From Gammaproteobacteria bacterium (GTDB lineage Bacteria > Pseudomonadota > Gammaproteobacteria > Francisellales > CACEW01): DNA of 64,000 nucleotides. The stretch is taken from positions 124,001 to 188,000 of the forward strand of contig JAUSAW010000013.1 of the NCBI GenBank assembly GCA_030652335.1. Direction: 5' to 3'. Both the position numbers and the translations under genes were made by a program. The notes under the pieces were generated by a model, which searched no databases, was not told the DNA's origin, and saw only the letters and a program-made list of their open reading frames with translations. Positions 45,232 through 52,822 of the stretch are shown one piece after another (positions within the stretch are counted from its first letter, which is position 1; each line of letters opens with the position of its first letter).

Positions 45232-46209
45232 ATGATAACTGCTTCTTCTAAAATATCAGTCGCTCCAATGATGGACTATACCGACCGTCATTGCCGCTAC
45301 TTTTTACGCCTGCTATCCAAGCACACCCTACTCTATACCGAAATGATTACCACCGGAGCGATCTTGCATGGCAACCGCGATAAATTATTAGGCTATGATC
45401 AGGCCGAACATCCCTTAGCATTACAGCTTGGCGGTAGCAACCCAACTGACCTCGCTGAATGCGCCAAAATTGCTGAAGAATGGGGTTATAATGAGGTGAA
45501 TATCAACGTAGGCTGCCCTAGCGATAGAGTGCAGTCTGGCATGTTTGGCTTATGCTTAATGGCTAAGCCTGACCTAGTTGCCGATTGCGTTAAAGCCATG
45601 AAAGATCAAGTCGGAATTCCCGTAACGGTTAAAACTCGCATTGGCTTTGATAATAACGATAGCTATCAAGAATTGCTGCATTTTATCCAGACTTTAGTCA
45701 ATAGCGGAGTCGATCAAGTCATTATTCATGCCAGGAAAGGCTGGCTTAAAGGCTTAAGCCCCAAGGAAAATCGAGATATCCCACCCTTAGATTATGAAAG
45801 GGTGTATCAGATTAAACGCGACTTCCCCACGCTTAATATAGGCATTAATGGCGGTATTCAAACGTTAGCACAAGCAGAAACCCACCTTAAATCAATCGAT
45901 CACGTGATGATCGGTCGAAGCGCCTATCACGACCCTTATATACTGATGAGTGTTGATCAAGCCATCCATCAGTCCCAAACGCCTATTAAAACGCGCCAGG
46001 AAATAATCGAGGCTTTTATGCCCTATGCGGAGGCTCGCCTTGCCGAGGGAGACTCGATAAAAGCGCTTACCCGGCATATTTTGGGCTTATTTCATGGCGA
46101 GCCTAATGCAAGGCTTTGGCGCAGGATGTTAAGTGATACGACCTATATCACTAAAAATTCAGGCCCTGAAGTAATTAATGCGGCCTTAGAGGCGACCATT
46201 GCTGGCTAA
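45232..46209 (+). CDS. dusA: tRNA-dihydrouridine synthase A
   Basis: FMN-dependent enzyme reducing uridine to dihydrouridine in the tRNA D-loop (U20/U20a). SVAPMMDYTDRHCRYFLRLL at the N-terminus, LQLGGSNPTDLAECAKIAEE and NINVGCPSDRVQSGMFGLCL, with the catalytic Cys, are the DusA blocks. The ATG at 45232 gives 325 residues beginning MITASSKISVAPMMD, like known DusA proteins. Upstream in-frame ATG 45181 and GTG 45148 would add an unrelated tail. Its 3' end overlaps the convergent LapA-like gene by 24 bases. It is a housekeeping gene inside the polysaccharide island. Confidence 0.93.
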   Translation: MITASSKISVAPMMDYTDRHCRYFLRLLSKHTLLYTEMITTGAILHGNRDKLLGYDQAEHPLALQLGGSNPTDLAECAKIAEEWGYNEVNINVGCPSDRVQSGMFGLCLMAKPDLVADCVKAMKDQVGIPVTVKTRIGFDNNDSYQELLHFIQTLVNSGVDQVIIHARKGWLKGLSPKENRDIPPLDYERVYQIKRDFPTLNIGINGGIQTLAQAETHLKSIDHVMIGRSAYHDPYILMSVDQAIHQSQTPIKTRQEIIEAFMPYAEARLAEGDSIKALTRHILGLFHGEPNARLWRRMLSDTTYITKNSGPEVINAALEATIAG

Positions 46210-46428
46210 TGGTTTAATCGTTTTACGGGACTTCCATCTTCCGCGCACATAGCCGACCATTAAGCCCATTAAGCCTCCCACTACAAAAAAACCTAATAAA
46301 GCCAATGCCAATGTAGTTTTAAACTGGAATACAAATAAATTAAGGTCGATGCCTTCAGGATTAAGCAGTGCAAACCCGATGCCTAACAAAAATAAAACTA
46401 TACCCATTATTAGCCAAAACCATTTCAT
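46186..46428 (-). CDS. LapA-domain (DUF1049) small membrane protein
   Basis: 80 residues with two transmembrane helices (about 4-24 and 39-61) and a basic C-terminus. FALLNPEGIDLNLFVFQFKT between the helices is the LapA/YciS pattern. Relatives assist LPS assembly (LapA/LapB) in Escherichia coli, but no LapB is next to it here. The ATG overlaps the stop of the upstream GT2-GtrA fusion gene (ATGA), so it is translated from the same mRNA, as the last gene. Confidence 0.72.
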   Translation of the reverse strand: MKWFWLIMGIVLFLLGIGFALLNPEGIDLNLFVFQFKTTLALALLGFFVVGGLMGLMVGYVRGRWKSRKTIKPLASNGRL

Positions 46429-47531
46429 CTTTGCGTCCTTTTAAATATAAAGTCACGTTGTACGAGGAAGTTAAGCACAAACATAAACATTTCGGAAATA
46501 AGTTTTGCTATAACTATGTTGATAGTAAACAGGGAAATTAAGCCGACAATCATAACATACGCCAATACCGTGGAGGTAATGGCTAATGCCACATATTTGG
46601 GCAGCGTTCTTTTATGATCGCCCTTAGAATGGAAGGCATACTTTTTAACATTCAAATAATTAAACACCGTTGAGACTAATCGCCCTGCCACTAAGCACAA
46701 CATTACATTTCCAATCACAAAGTAATAAATGCTAATAAATATACCATAATCGAGTATTGCACTTAGTAAAGCAATAATGGAAAACCGAAACAATACAAAA
46801 TAGATACGCAAGGAATCGCGTAAGGGCCGAAAATGAGAGGATTTATTATTATCGATATAGACTGTTACGATAGGTGCTTCTAAAATCCCCCAGCCATGTC
46901 TATGAGCTGTTACCAGCATATCTAATTCAAACTCATACCCATTAGCGGCAATTTTTAACAAGCAGGGTATTAAATCCATGGGAATGGCGCGCAATCCAGA
47001 CTGAGTGTCGGAGAGTTTAATGCCTGTTAATGCCCTAAAAGTATAGCGGGTAAAAATATTACCAAATTTGCTACGAAACGGCACATCTTTACCAAAATGG
47101 CGTGAACCCATTATTAAATGATCGGGTGAATTTATTAAGGCATTGGCTAATGTTAACGCATCATTTAATAAATGTTGCCCATCTGCATCGATGGTAAGCA
47201 CACCAACCGCCTGAGGAAAATTGCAGGCGGCATAGTTTAATCCGGTCTTAAGCGCTGCACCTTTGCCTAAATTCACGGCGTGTTCTAGTACAATCAAACC
47301 TGAAAGGGTTTTTAATTGGGCAAAAACAGCCCGATATTCCGCCAAACTTCCATCGTTTACCACTATTACCTGTGAAATATCGGATGCTAATAGCTCCCGC
47401 ACATAAGGAACTAAATCATCAGCAGGATTATAAGCCGGGATAAGCGCAATGATATTCACAATAAACGCCTGTAAGTTGTGTTGCCTGACTATAGCCATTT
47501 TATGTGGTGTCATCAAGCGTTCAGTCGGCAA
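46425..47531 (-). CDS. Fused GT2 polyprenyl-phosphate glycosyltransferase and GtrA domain
   Basis: The N-terminal part (about residues 25-235) is a GT2 domain with IIALIPAYNPADDLVPYVRE, VIVVNDGSLAEYR, VGVLTIDADGQH (metal DxD) and LSDTQSGLRAIP. The C-terminal part (about 245-365) is a GtrA domain with four helices, FNYLNVKKYAFHSKG and ending FVLNFLVQRDFIFK. It is thus a GtrB and GtrA function in one chain, which the two other modules of the window have as separate genes. The start is uncertain: the frame opens at 47531, but a GTG at 47459 directly before the GT2 domain has an AGG upstream. It is followed by the LapA-like gene. Confidence 0.83.
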   Translation of the reverse strand: MPTERLMTPHKMAIVRQHNLQAFIVNIIALIPAYNPADDLVPYVRELLASDISQVIVVNDGSLAEYRAVFAQLKTLSGLIVLEHAVNLGKGAALKTGLNYAACNFPQAVGVLTIDADGQHLLNDALTLANALINSPDHLIMGSRHFGKDVPFRSKFGNIFTRYTFRALTGIKLSDTQSGLRAIPMDLIPCLLKIAANGYEFELDMLVTAHRHGWGILEAPIVTVYIDNNKSSHFRPLRDSLRIYFVLFRFSIIALLSAILDYGIFISIYYFVIGNVMLCLVAGRLVSTVFNYLNVKKYAFHSKGDHKRTLPKYVALAITSTVLAYVMIVGLISLFTINIVIAKLISEMFMFVLNFLVQRDFIFKRTQR

Positions 47532-47551
47532 AGCGTTAAATATTTTGCTGA

Positions 47552-49432
47552 CTAGGATATCGGCCCTACGATTTCATATAGTGTAAAATGCGGCAATACC
47601 ACTATAGGTTTAAGCAATTTTTCTTGCTCGAGTCGTTTAAAATACTGTAAATAGGCCAAAGAAACCAAGCCACCCTGATTCGCCACTAAAATATAACTGG
47701 CAGGATATTTTTTTAATAGTAGGGCTAAGTCTTGGGGGTAAAGCATCCAGGCAGATTGATAACTATTAGCCTCAACCCCTGCTGGGCGATATGGTTGATA
47801 ATAAGGGGCAATCCCCGGCACATGGCCAATGTAATCCCAGGAAGTCATAATCTTACCTTTAAACCCATGGGCAACCTGATAACGTAGCAACATACTATTT
47901 AAAGCAGCATCCCCTAGTTTCTTTTGCTGAGTTAGTTGAGCGTAATTTAAGGCAGGCGTAGAGCATTGTGGGATTTCAGTAATGATTACTACTATTATCA
48001 TTAACGCCATAATCAGGTGCAGGGGCTTATAAGCATGCATAGTAAAATAGCTCACCACCCTATTTAGCCATTTTTTGATGCTGCCATTAGCATAAAGCTC
48101 CTCACAGCTTAAGCCAGCTATTAAACCCAACATAGGAGCTACCAGTACAAAGTTACGAGTGGCGTAGGAATAAAAAGCAATCCAAATAATGGTATAGGGA
48201 ACAATTAAGGCGATTAAAATTCGCCATGAAGATTGTGAGCGCATATAAACACAAGCCACGGCTAATAATAACCAAAAAACCAAGCCCGCCTGAAACACCC
48301 CAAATGAAATGCGTAAACCCCATCCATACCCTAAGACCTGAAAAATATTTTGAGTCACAAACCCAATCTCAGAGCTCGCTAAACCATGATCGATTTGATA
48401 CTGAATATAGAGATACCAAGGTAAGCTAATAATTAGAATGAATGCCCAACTAAAGATTAACGGGCTTAAGTGTTTAGCAAAGCCTCGATTAGCATGCGGC
48501 CTTAAGGCTAAAATATAACAGAGCACAGGATACCAGAGCACGATATAAAGCCCGGCTTGTTTGGTCACAGCTGAGCCGGCACACATCAAGCTTGATAAGG
48601 CGATATAGCGATAGGGTTTATCGCTAGTTCCGGCTAAAAATAATAGGGTCATACTCAATAAGGCAAAGCTAGCCATAGGCACATCGACCCAGCCCTGGCC
48701 AAAGCTTTCAGCAAAACGCGACAGCAAAAAAGCCGTAAAGATTATGCCTAATAGATAGCCTGTTCGCCGGGTTTCAATCGCTAAATCGAGCAAAGCGAGT
48801 AACAACATTAAGGGAAATAAAGGCATAAGCGCTTTAGCAAAAAACTGCAAACTTAAGCCACTGCTGGCCGGCGCGGTAATAACATACGTTAAGGACCAAT
48901 TAGCAGGAATGAGTTGCGGATAATGCCAGGTATCTTGAGGAATATGCCCTGCCGCCCATTCGAGGGCCCAGACATTATAGGACATCACGGGGTCCCAGGC
49001 GTTAAATACCTGACCTAGTTGATTTATAAATATCCCTAGAAAAATTAATAGGATAAACATGGCCGCAAAGAAAAGACCTAGACGGATAAATCGGTCAACC
49101 GATGCCCCTCGGTTAAGGCTTTGCCAAAAGCCCTGACAGAGCGAAGCTTGTTGCTGCCAAGCATCCCAACCAGAATGACTGGGCCAAAATAGCCATAATA
49201 ATACCAGCGCCTCGATAGCAATAAGGCCCCACACCACGGTTGGTGTATAACCATGCAAAAGAGTTAAACTAAACACTACAATATAATTAGCCAAAAAACT
49301 TAAGAAAAAACTGACCAGCATGCTGCGCAAAATAGGAAGCTTAAGACGAAATGCTCTCATAATAATATAGCCTGGTATAAAACCCAGTTGTAATATCGCG
49401 ATAAAACCTAATAATCCAATTAACTGCTGCAC
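47552..49432 (-). CDS. Large GT-C-like membrane protein
   Basis: 626 residues with about 12 transmembrane segments and a soluble C-terminal domain. The first periplasmic loop has FNAWDPVMSYNVWALEWAAG, with the acidic residue expected in GT-C active sites, and [20 protein letters not shown] is shared with the genes at 14.4 and 49.4 kb. The GTG start at 49432 is well supported by AGGAG six bases upstream. It lies in the operon 49442-46186 together with the GT2-GtrA fusion, which probably makes and flips its lipid-linked sugar donor. Specificity unknown. Confidence 0.65.
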   Translation of the reverse strand: MQQLIGLLGFIAILQLGFIPGYIIMRAFRLKLPILRSMLVSFFLSFLANYIVVFSLTLLHGYTPTVVWGLIAIEALVLLWLFWPSHSGWDAWQQQASLCQGFWQSLNRGASVDRFIRLGLFFAAMFILLIFLGIFINQLGQVFNAWDPVMSYNVWALEWAAGHIPQDTWHYPQLIPANWSLTYVITAPASSGLSLQFFAKALMPLFPLMLLLALLDLAIETRRTGYLLGIIFTAFLLSRFAESFGQGWVDVPMASFALLSMTLLFLAGTSDKPYRYIALSSLMCAGSAVTKQAGLYIVLWYPVLCYILALRPHANRGFAKHLSPLIFSWAFILIISLPWYLYIQYQIDHGLASSEIGFVTQNIFQVLGYGWGLRISFGVFQAGLVFWLLLAVACVYMRSQSSWRILIALIVPYTIIWIAFYSYATRNFVLVAPMLGLIAGLSCEELYANGSIKKWLNRVVSYFTMHAYKPLHLIMALMIIVVIITEIPQCSTPALNYAQLTQQKKLGDAALNSMLLRYQVAHGFKGKIMTSWDYIGHVPGIAPYYQPYRPAGVEANSYQSAWMLYPQDLALLLKKYPASYILVANQGGLVSLAYLQYFKRLEQEKLLKPIVVLPHFTLYEIVGPIS

Positions 49433-49441
49433 AATGTGCTC

Positions 49442-51367
49442 CTACTGCAAGGGCTTAATGATTTCATATAAACTAAATTTAGGCGAGCGCCCCACTCGTT
49501 TTATTTTACCTGCCGATGCGGCTCTATCGAGATAGCGATGAAATTCTGCCGAGCTTAATTCTAGATCATTATCCACTAAAATATAACGGGCCTCAGGATA
49601 AGCTTGCAGGGCTTGTAAAAACAGCGCCGAGCTTTGCGTAACATTTGGCAACATATCAGAGCCATAAAATTGAGGCTTAAGCGCTTGAACTGTAGTGCTA
49701 AGTCCTGGAATTCCATTAAATAAGAAGCCCCAGGCCGTTAACATTGTGCCATTAAAGCCTTGCTTAGCTTGATAGCTATTGAGCATTTGATAAAGGGCTG
49801 TCTCTCCCGCTGCTTGTTTAGCCTCGACTTGATAGGCATTTAAATCATTTGCCCTAAACCCGCTTTGCCACCCCATTAAACCTATTACGAATAAGCTTAA
49901 GGCCAGCCAGCCTAAGATAGTAAGTCGACTTAAACCTTTTTTTAGCCAGCAACAGGAAAGCACATAGATCAGGCAATCGGCTACAATCTGTATATAGAAC
50001 CACCCTTCCAAGCATCGTTTTAAATACGCCAAATAATGTTGGCAAGGATTGAGCTTGCTAAGCAAATAAAGAACTTCACCTAACATTAGAGCCATAAAGG
50101 GCAGGCTCATCGCTAGATTTCTATCATCGTAGCTAAAGCCAAATAACCAAATCGCCACCATAGGCATAGCGACAAAGATAAAAGGCAGGCGCCATTTGTT
50201 GGCAGACTTACAGCTTAAACAGGCTACAGCGAAACCAATCCAAAATAAGGCACCCGATTTTTGCCAGGCCCAGCCTAAACGTTCGCTCCAGGAAGCCCCA
50301 ACATAAATGCCTTTCGTTAAAAATGACCACTCTATAGGCTGATGCAAAGGCCCCCACCAGACTAATCCATACCAGGATAGCGTAATTAAACTTAAGACTA
50401 GGATTTGCAGGCTTAGAATGTTAAATATCGTAAGCTTAGCTAGGCGTAACGGTTTTAGCACTAGTAGATAACTAAGCAATGGATAGACTAATACCAACCA
50501 TAGCCCAGCCTGTTTAGTAAGGGCCGCAGTAGCGCATAAAGCCGAACCACATAAAAGCCGCTTAATTGAAACCGGCCGTTGGCTTGCATCGACTAGTATC
50601 AACACGGCGGCAAAACTTATCGCCATCACCGGAATATCGGCATAGCCATGACCGATATAGCTTGGCAAAAGTACCGCTATTAAGACTCCGAGTATAATAA
50701 GGCTTAGACCATAGCTATCGCTTTGCTCTGACAGCATCTTATTCCAAAGCATGAGCATAGTGAAAAATGGAAATAAACCCATAATTGCTCTTGGGAAAAA
50801 CTCTAAAGGCAGCCCACCATTTAATTGCCCAATCAATACATAGGACAGCGACCAATTGGTCGATAAAACTTGTGGGTAATCGTAAGTTTGTGCTGGAAAA
50901 TGATTTGCCGCCCATTCGATAGCCCAAGGGTTATAGGACACCAAAGGGTCCCAGCGCATAAAGACCCCACCTTGATTGGCAATCAACGCAAACCCATAAG
51001 CCATTAAAACCAGTAAAGCGATAACGGCTATCCACTGTGAGTTTATACCCTTCTGCCAATAGGCTTTAAAACGCAGGAAATTAGCTTGGGCTGAGGGTTT
51101 AAGCAATAAGCCCGGCCAAGCCAGCATGAGCGCTACCAAGACCTCTATACCGACCAGACTACGCAAGACTATGCTGGTATAAAGATGCAAACTGCATAAT
51201 CCCAACACCAGCAGATAATTCACTAACAGGCTACTAAAAAAATAAGCCGCCCATTTCGAAGGCAGGTAATGCTCAAGCTTAAAGGCGCGACAAATAATAA
51301 AGCCTGGTAAAAAGGCTATTTGAATAATGGATACAATCCCGATAAACCAGGTTAGCTGGTTAAACAT
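49442..51367 (-). CDS. Large GT-C-like membrane protein (tandem paralogue)
   Basis: About 641 residues with some 12-13 transmembrane segments. FMRWDPLVSYNPWAIEWAAN and TAALTKQAGLWLVLVYPLLS align with the adjacent gene at 47.6-49.4 kb, suggesting a tandem duplication; the gap between the two is only 9 bases. Both proteins end with a short domain of the type ILVDNDLELSS...FSLYEI. I chose the ATG at 51367 rather than a TTG at 51379. It is the first gene of its operon, with a candidate promoter at 51399-51428. Function is inferred from topology and neighbours. Confidence 0.65.
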   Translation of the reverse strand: MFNQLTWFIGIVSIIQIAFLPGFIICRAFKLEHYLPSKWAAYFFSSLLVNYLLVLGLCSLHLYTSIVLRSLVGIEVLVALMLAWPGLLLKPSAQANFLRFKAYWQKGINSQWIAVIALLVLMAYGFALIANQGGVFMRWDPLVSYNPWAIEWAANHFPAQTYDYPQVLSTNWSLSYVLIGQLNGGLPLEFFPRAIMGLFPFFTMLMLWNKMLSEQSDSYGLSLIILGVLIAVLLPSYIGHGYADIPVMAISFAAVLILVDASQRPVSIKRLLCGSALCATAALTKQAGLWLVLVYPLLSYLLVLKPLRLAKLTIFNILSLQILVLSLITLSWYGLVWWGPLHQPIEWSFLTKGIYVGASWSERLGWAWQKSGALFWIGFAVACLSCKSANKWRLPFIFVAMPMVAIWLFGFSYDDRNLAMSLPFMALMLGEVLYLLSKLNPCQHYLAYLKRCLEGWFYIQIVADCLIYVLSCCWLKKGLSRLTILGWLALSLFVIGLMGWQSGFRANDLNAYQVEAKQAAGETALYQMLNSYQAKQGFNGTMLTAWGFLFNGIPGLSTTVQALKPQFYGSDMLPNVTQSSALFLQALQAYPEARYILVDNDLELSSAEFHRYLDRAASAGKIKRVGRSPKFSLYEIIKPLQ

Positions 51368-51398
51368 AGCGAGTCTCAATAAATGTCAGTGCACATAA

Positions 51399-51428
51399 AC
51401 TATAGCTTTTGTTATGAGATAGTAACAA
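51399..51428 (-). promoter_or_regulatory. Candidate promoter for the 51.4-46.2 kb operon
   Basis: On the minus strand TTGTTA (51428-51423), an 18-base spacer and TATAGT (51404-51399), 31 bases before the ATG at 51367. Confidence 0.4.
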
Positions 51429-51512
51429 CAATAAAAATTTTGATAAAATAGAGGTTATCATAGCTAAAAGATGGCAAGGTCCTTATAACTTGTCGCTTTA
51501 GTGAATTATATC

Positions 51513-51761
51513 TCATTCCATAAGCTCTCTTGGCTTATATTTACCTCTCTTGGCATTATCAATTGATTTAACCAATCTTTCAGAATGATCTGGGTTTGAT
51601 AGTAAAAACATCGTCTCTTCGTAAGATCTAAAGCCTTTGAGTGACAAAATTACTACCTTTCCCTTCGGATGCATAACAATTATAGGAATATGACTCTCAA
51701 CTACTTTATCCATAATGGCAGCTTGATTTTGCCTAAATTCTGATGAAGATATAGCGCGCAT
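51513..51761 (-). CDS. Phd/YefM-type antitoxin, no recognisable toxin beside it
   Basis: 82 residues. RAISSSEFRQNQAAIMDKVV and the following PIIVMHPKGKVVILSL are the DNA-binding and dimer part of Phd/YefM antitoxins. The C-terminus (DHSERLVKSIDNAKRGKYKP) is the flexible toxin-binding tail. A YoeB/RelE-type toxin would be expected just downstream on the minus strand, but only a 34-codon frame (51412-51516, ATGA overlap) is found there, with no likeness to such toxins. AAGGGG before the ATG is a good ribosome binding site. Confidence 0.82.
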   Translation of the reverse strand: MRAISSSEFRQNQAAIMDKVVESHIPIIVMHPKGKVVILSLKGFRSYEETMFLLSNPDHSERLVKSIDNAKRGKYKPRELME

Positions 51762-51800
51762 TTCAGCCCCTTATTTTGTGCATAATCCCATACAAAGTGA

Positions 51801-51823
51801 ATTATACACGTATTTTGATTATA
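51801..51823 (-). promoter_or_regulatory. Two candidate -10 boxes for the antitoxin gene
   Basis: Two perfect TATAAT hexamers on the minus strand (51823-51818 and 51806-51801) lie 40-60 bases before the antitoxin ATG at 51761. Neither has a good -35 box, so the choice is open. Confidence 0.3.
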
Positions 51824-51846
51824 GCTAGTCACATTAAATATAGTTA

Positions 51847-51875
51847 TTGTACTGTGTAGCGCAACACGCTATAAT
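51847..51875 (+). promoter_or_regulatory. Candidate promoter of higBA
   Basis: TTGTAC (51847-51852), a 17-base spacer and a perfect TATAAT (51870-51875). The expected transcription start, near 51882, is next to the higB ATG at 51883, so the toxin message would be leaderless or nearly so. Confidence 0.55.
51854..51867. promoter_or_regulatory. Probable HigA operator palindrome
   Basis: GTGTAGCGCAACAC is a 14-base palindrome with one mismatched pair on each side of the central GCGC core. It lies inside the spacer of the higBA promoter, where binding of the HTH antitoxin would block transcription. Confidence 0.5.
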
Positions 51876-51882
51876 ACAAATT

Positions 51883-52161
51883 ATGATTAAATCCTGGAAA
51901 CATAAAGGCTTAAGGCAATTCTATGAAACTGGCAGCAAAGCTGGGATCAATTCCGAACATGTTAGAAGGCTAACCGTCATTTTACAGTTACTCAATGCTG
52001 CAGAAGAGCCAGACGCCTTAAACTTACCAGGACTGTCCTTCCATAAGTTGACGGGGCAACGTAAAGAGCACTATTCAGTTAGAGTTAATGGCAATTGGCG
52101 AGTGATATATAAGTTTGACAATAAAGATGCAGTCTTAGTTGACTATCTTGATTATCATTAA
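51883..52161 (+). CDS. higB: HigB-type toxin (RelE/ParE superfamily)
   Basis: Ribosome-dependent mRNA interferase of the HigB family, 92 residues. MIKSWKHKGLRQFYETGSKA, the LPGLSFHKLTGQRKEHYSV segment and VNGNWRVIYKFDNKDAVLVD, with the conserved Arg, are the family pattern. I placed the start at the ATG at 51883. The longer frame to a TTG at 51847 lies within the promoter and would add residues unlike the family. The antitoxin gene follows after 12 bases, in the toxin-first order typical of hig. Confidence 0.9.
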   Translation: MIKSWKHKGLRQFYETGSKAGINSEHVRRLTVILQLLNAAEEPDALNLPGLSFHKLTGQRKEHYSVRVNGNWRVIYKFDNKDAVLVDYLDYH

Positions 52162-52173
52162 AGGAGTTAAGTT

Positions 52174-52461
52174 ATGATTAAGAACCCTATACATCCTGGC
52201 GAAATTATTAGAGAAATATGTATTGAAGGCGCAGGTATTACTGTAAGTGAAGCGGCTCAAAAACTTGGAGTTGATCGGACAACTTTATCACGCCTGCTTA
52301 ATGGACATGCTGGCATTAGCCCAGAAATGGCGATGCGCTTATCTATGGCCCTCGGAAATAACCCGACTCTTTGGATGAATTTACAACGCGATTATGACCT
52401 TTGGAAACTAAAAAGCCTTGCTCGCAAGTTGCATGTTGAAAAGTTTAAATCGGCTGCTTAA
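52174..52461 (+). CDS. higA: HigA-type antitoxin (XRE family HTH)
   Basis: 95 residues. The [20 protein letters not shown] opening, the helix-turn-helix [20 protein letters not shown] (about residues 27-46) and the tail [20 protein letters not shown] are standard HigA/VapI features. It neutralises HigB and should repress the shared promoter through the palindrome at 51854-51867. AAAGGAG stands seven bases before the ATG. Confidence 0.93.
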   Translation: MIKNPIHPGEIIREICIEGAGITVSEAAQKLGVDRTTLSRLLNGHAGISPEMAMRLSMALGNNPTLWMNLQRDYDLWKLKSLARKLHVEKFKSAA

Positions 52462-52483
52462 GCCTTATTCTATTTTTAAAGCT

Positions 52484-52524
52484 GGATCCCGGGCACTACT
52501 TCGTGGCCCCTGGATGACAGGGCA
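52484..52524. repeat. Imperfect palindromic element
   Basis: The left arm CTGGATCCCGGGCAC and right arm GTGGCCCCTGGATGACAGGG can fold back imperfectly around a short loop. The GGATCC...GGATGAC pattern resembles dispersed palindromic repeats seen in genomes of intracellular gammaproteobacteria. It may end higBA transcription. Confidence 0.45.
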
Positions 52525-52589
52525 TTACTACAATCAATAGTAAAACCACGCCAAAGCTTCTCATACCTGACAAGCCTAGTTTAAAAAAC

Positions 52590-52665
52590 GGGGTGGCACC
52601 TATCACCTTTATAAATGCAGAGTGATGAACGCCGCAGTTATAAAGGTGGTAGGTGACAGGACCCC
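52590..52665. repeat. MITE-like inverted repeat, arms about 25-28 bp
   Basis: The left arm (52590-52614, GGGGTGGCACCTATCACC and TTTATAA) is an imperfect inverted copy of the right arm (52638-52665, TTATAAAGGTGGTAGGTG and ACAGGACCCC). The loop has 23 bases. Ends beginning GGGGT and near-identical arms suggest a small mobile or REP-type element. Confidence 0.6.
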
Positions 52666-52733
52666 TTCAAAAGGATGGCGTTGTGCTTGCAGAAAAACTA
52701 GTGGCCTTGAGAAAGCCTTGCGATGCGAATGTC

Positions 52734-52768
52734 AAATAAAAAAGGCGCCGATGGCGCCTTTTTTATTT
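52734..52768. terminator. Bidirectional Rho-independent terminator after rpoC
   Basis: A perfect 16-base inverted repeat (AAATAAAAAAGGCGCC and its complement GGCGCCTTTTTTATTT) around a GAT loop. The GGCGCC core is flanked by an A run and a T run, so it works in both directions. It ends the rplK-rpoC operon and also insulates against reading from higBA. Confidence 0.93.
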
Positions 52769-52778
52769 AAAACCTGGA

Positions 52779-52806
52779 TCCTGACGAATGCTACGCATTA
52801 TCAGGA
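52779..52806. repeat. Imperfect hairpin next to the rpoC stop
   Basis: TCCTGACGAATGC and GCATTATCAGGA pair with one mismatch and one bulge. It lies about 20 bases downstream of the rpoC stop and may stabilise or process the 3' end of the message. Confidence 0.45.
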
Positions 52807-52822
52807 TGGCGGGCTTATTGTT

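Larger units (their letters stand above)
52462..52822. other. Gene-free stretch between higA and rpoC
   Basis: These 361 bases hold no convincing gene. They contain a palindromic element (52484-52524), a MITE-like inverted repeat (52590-52665), a strong bidirectional terminator (52734-52768) and another imperfect hairpin (52779-52806) close to the rpoC stop. Frames reading through it are driven by the repeats. Confidence 0.7.
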
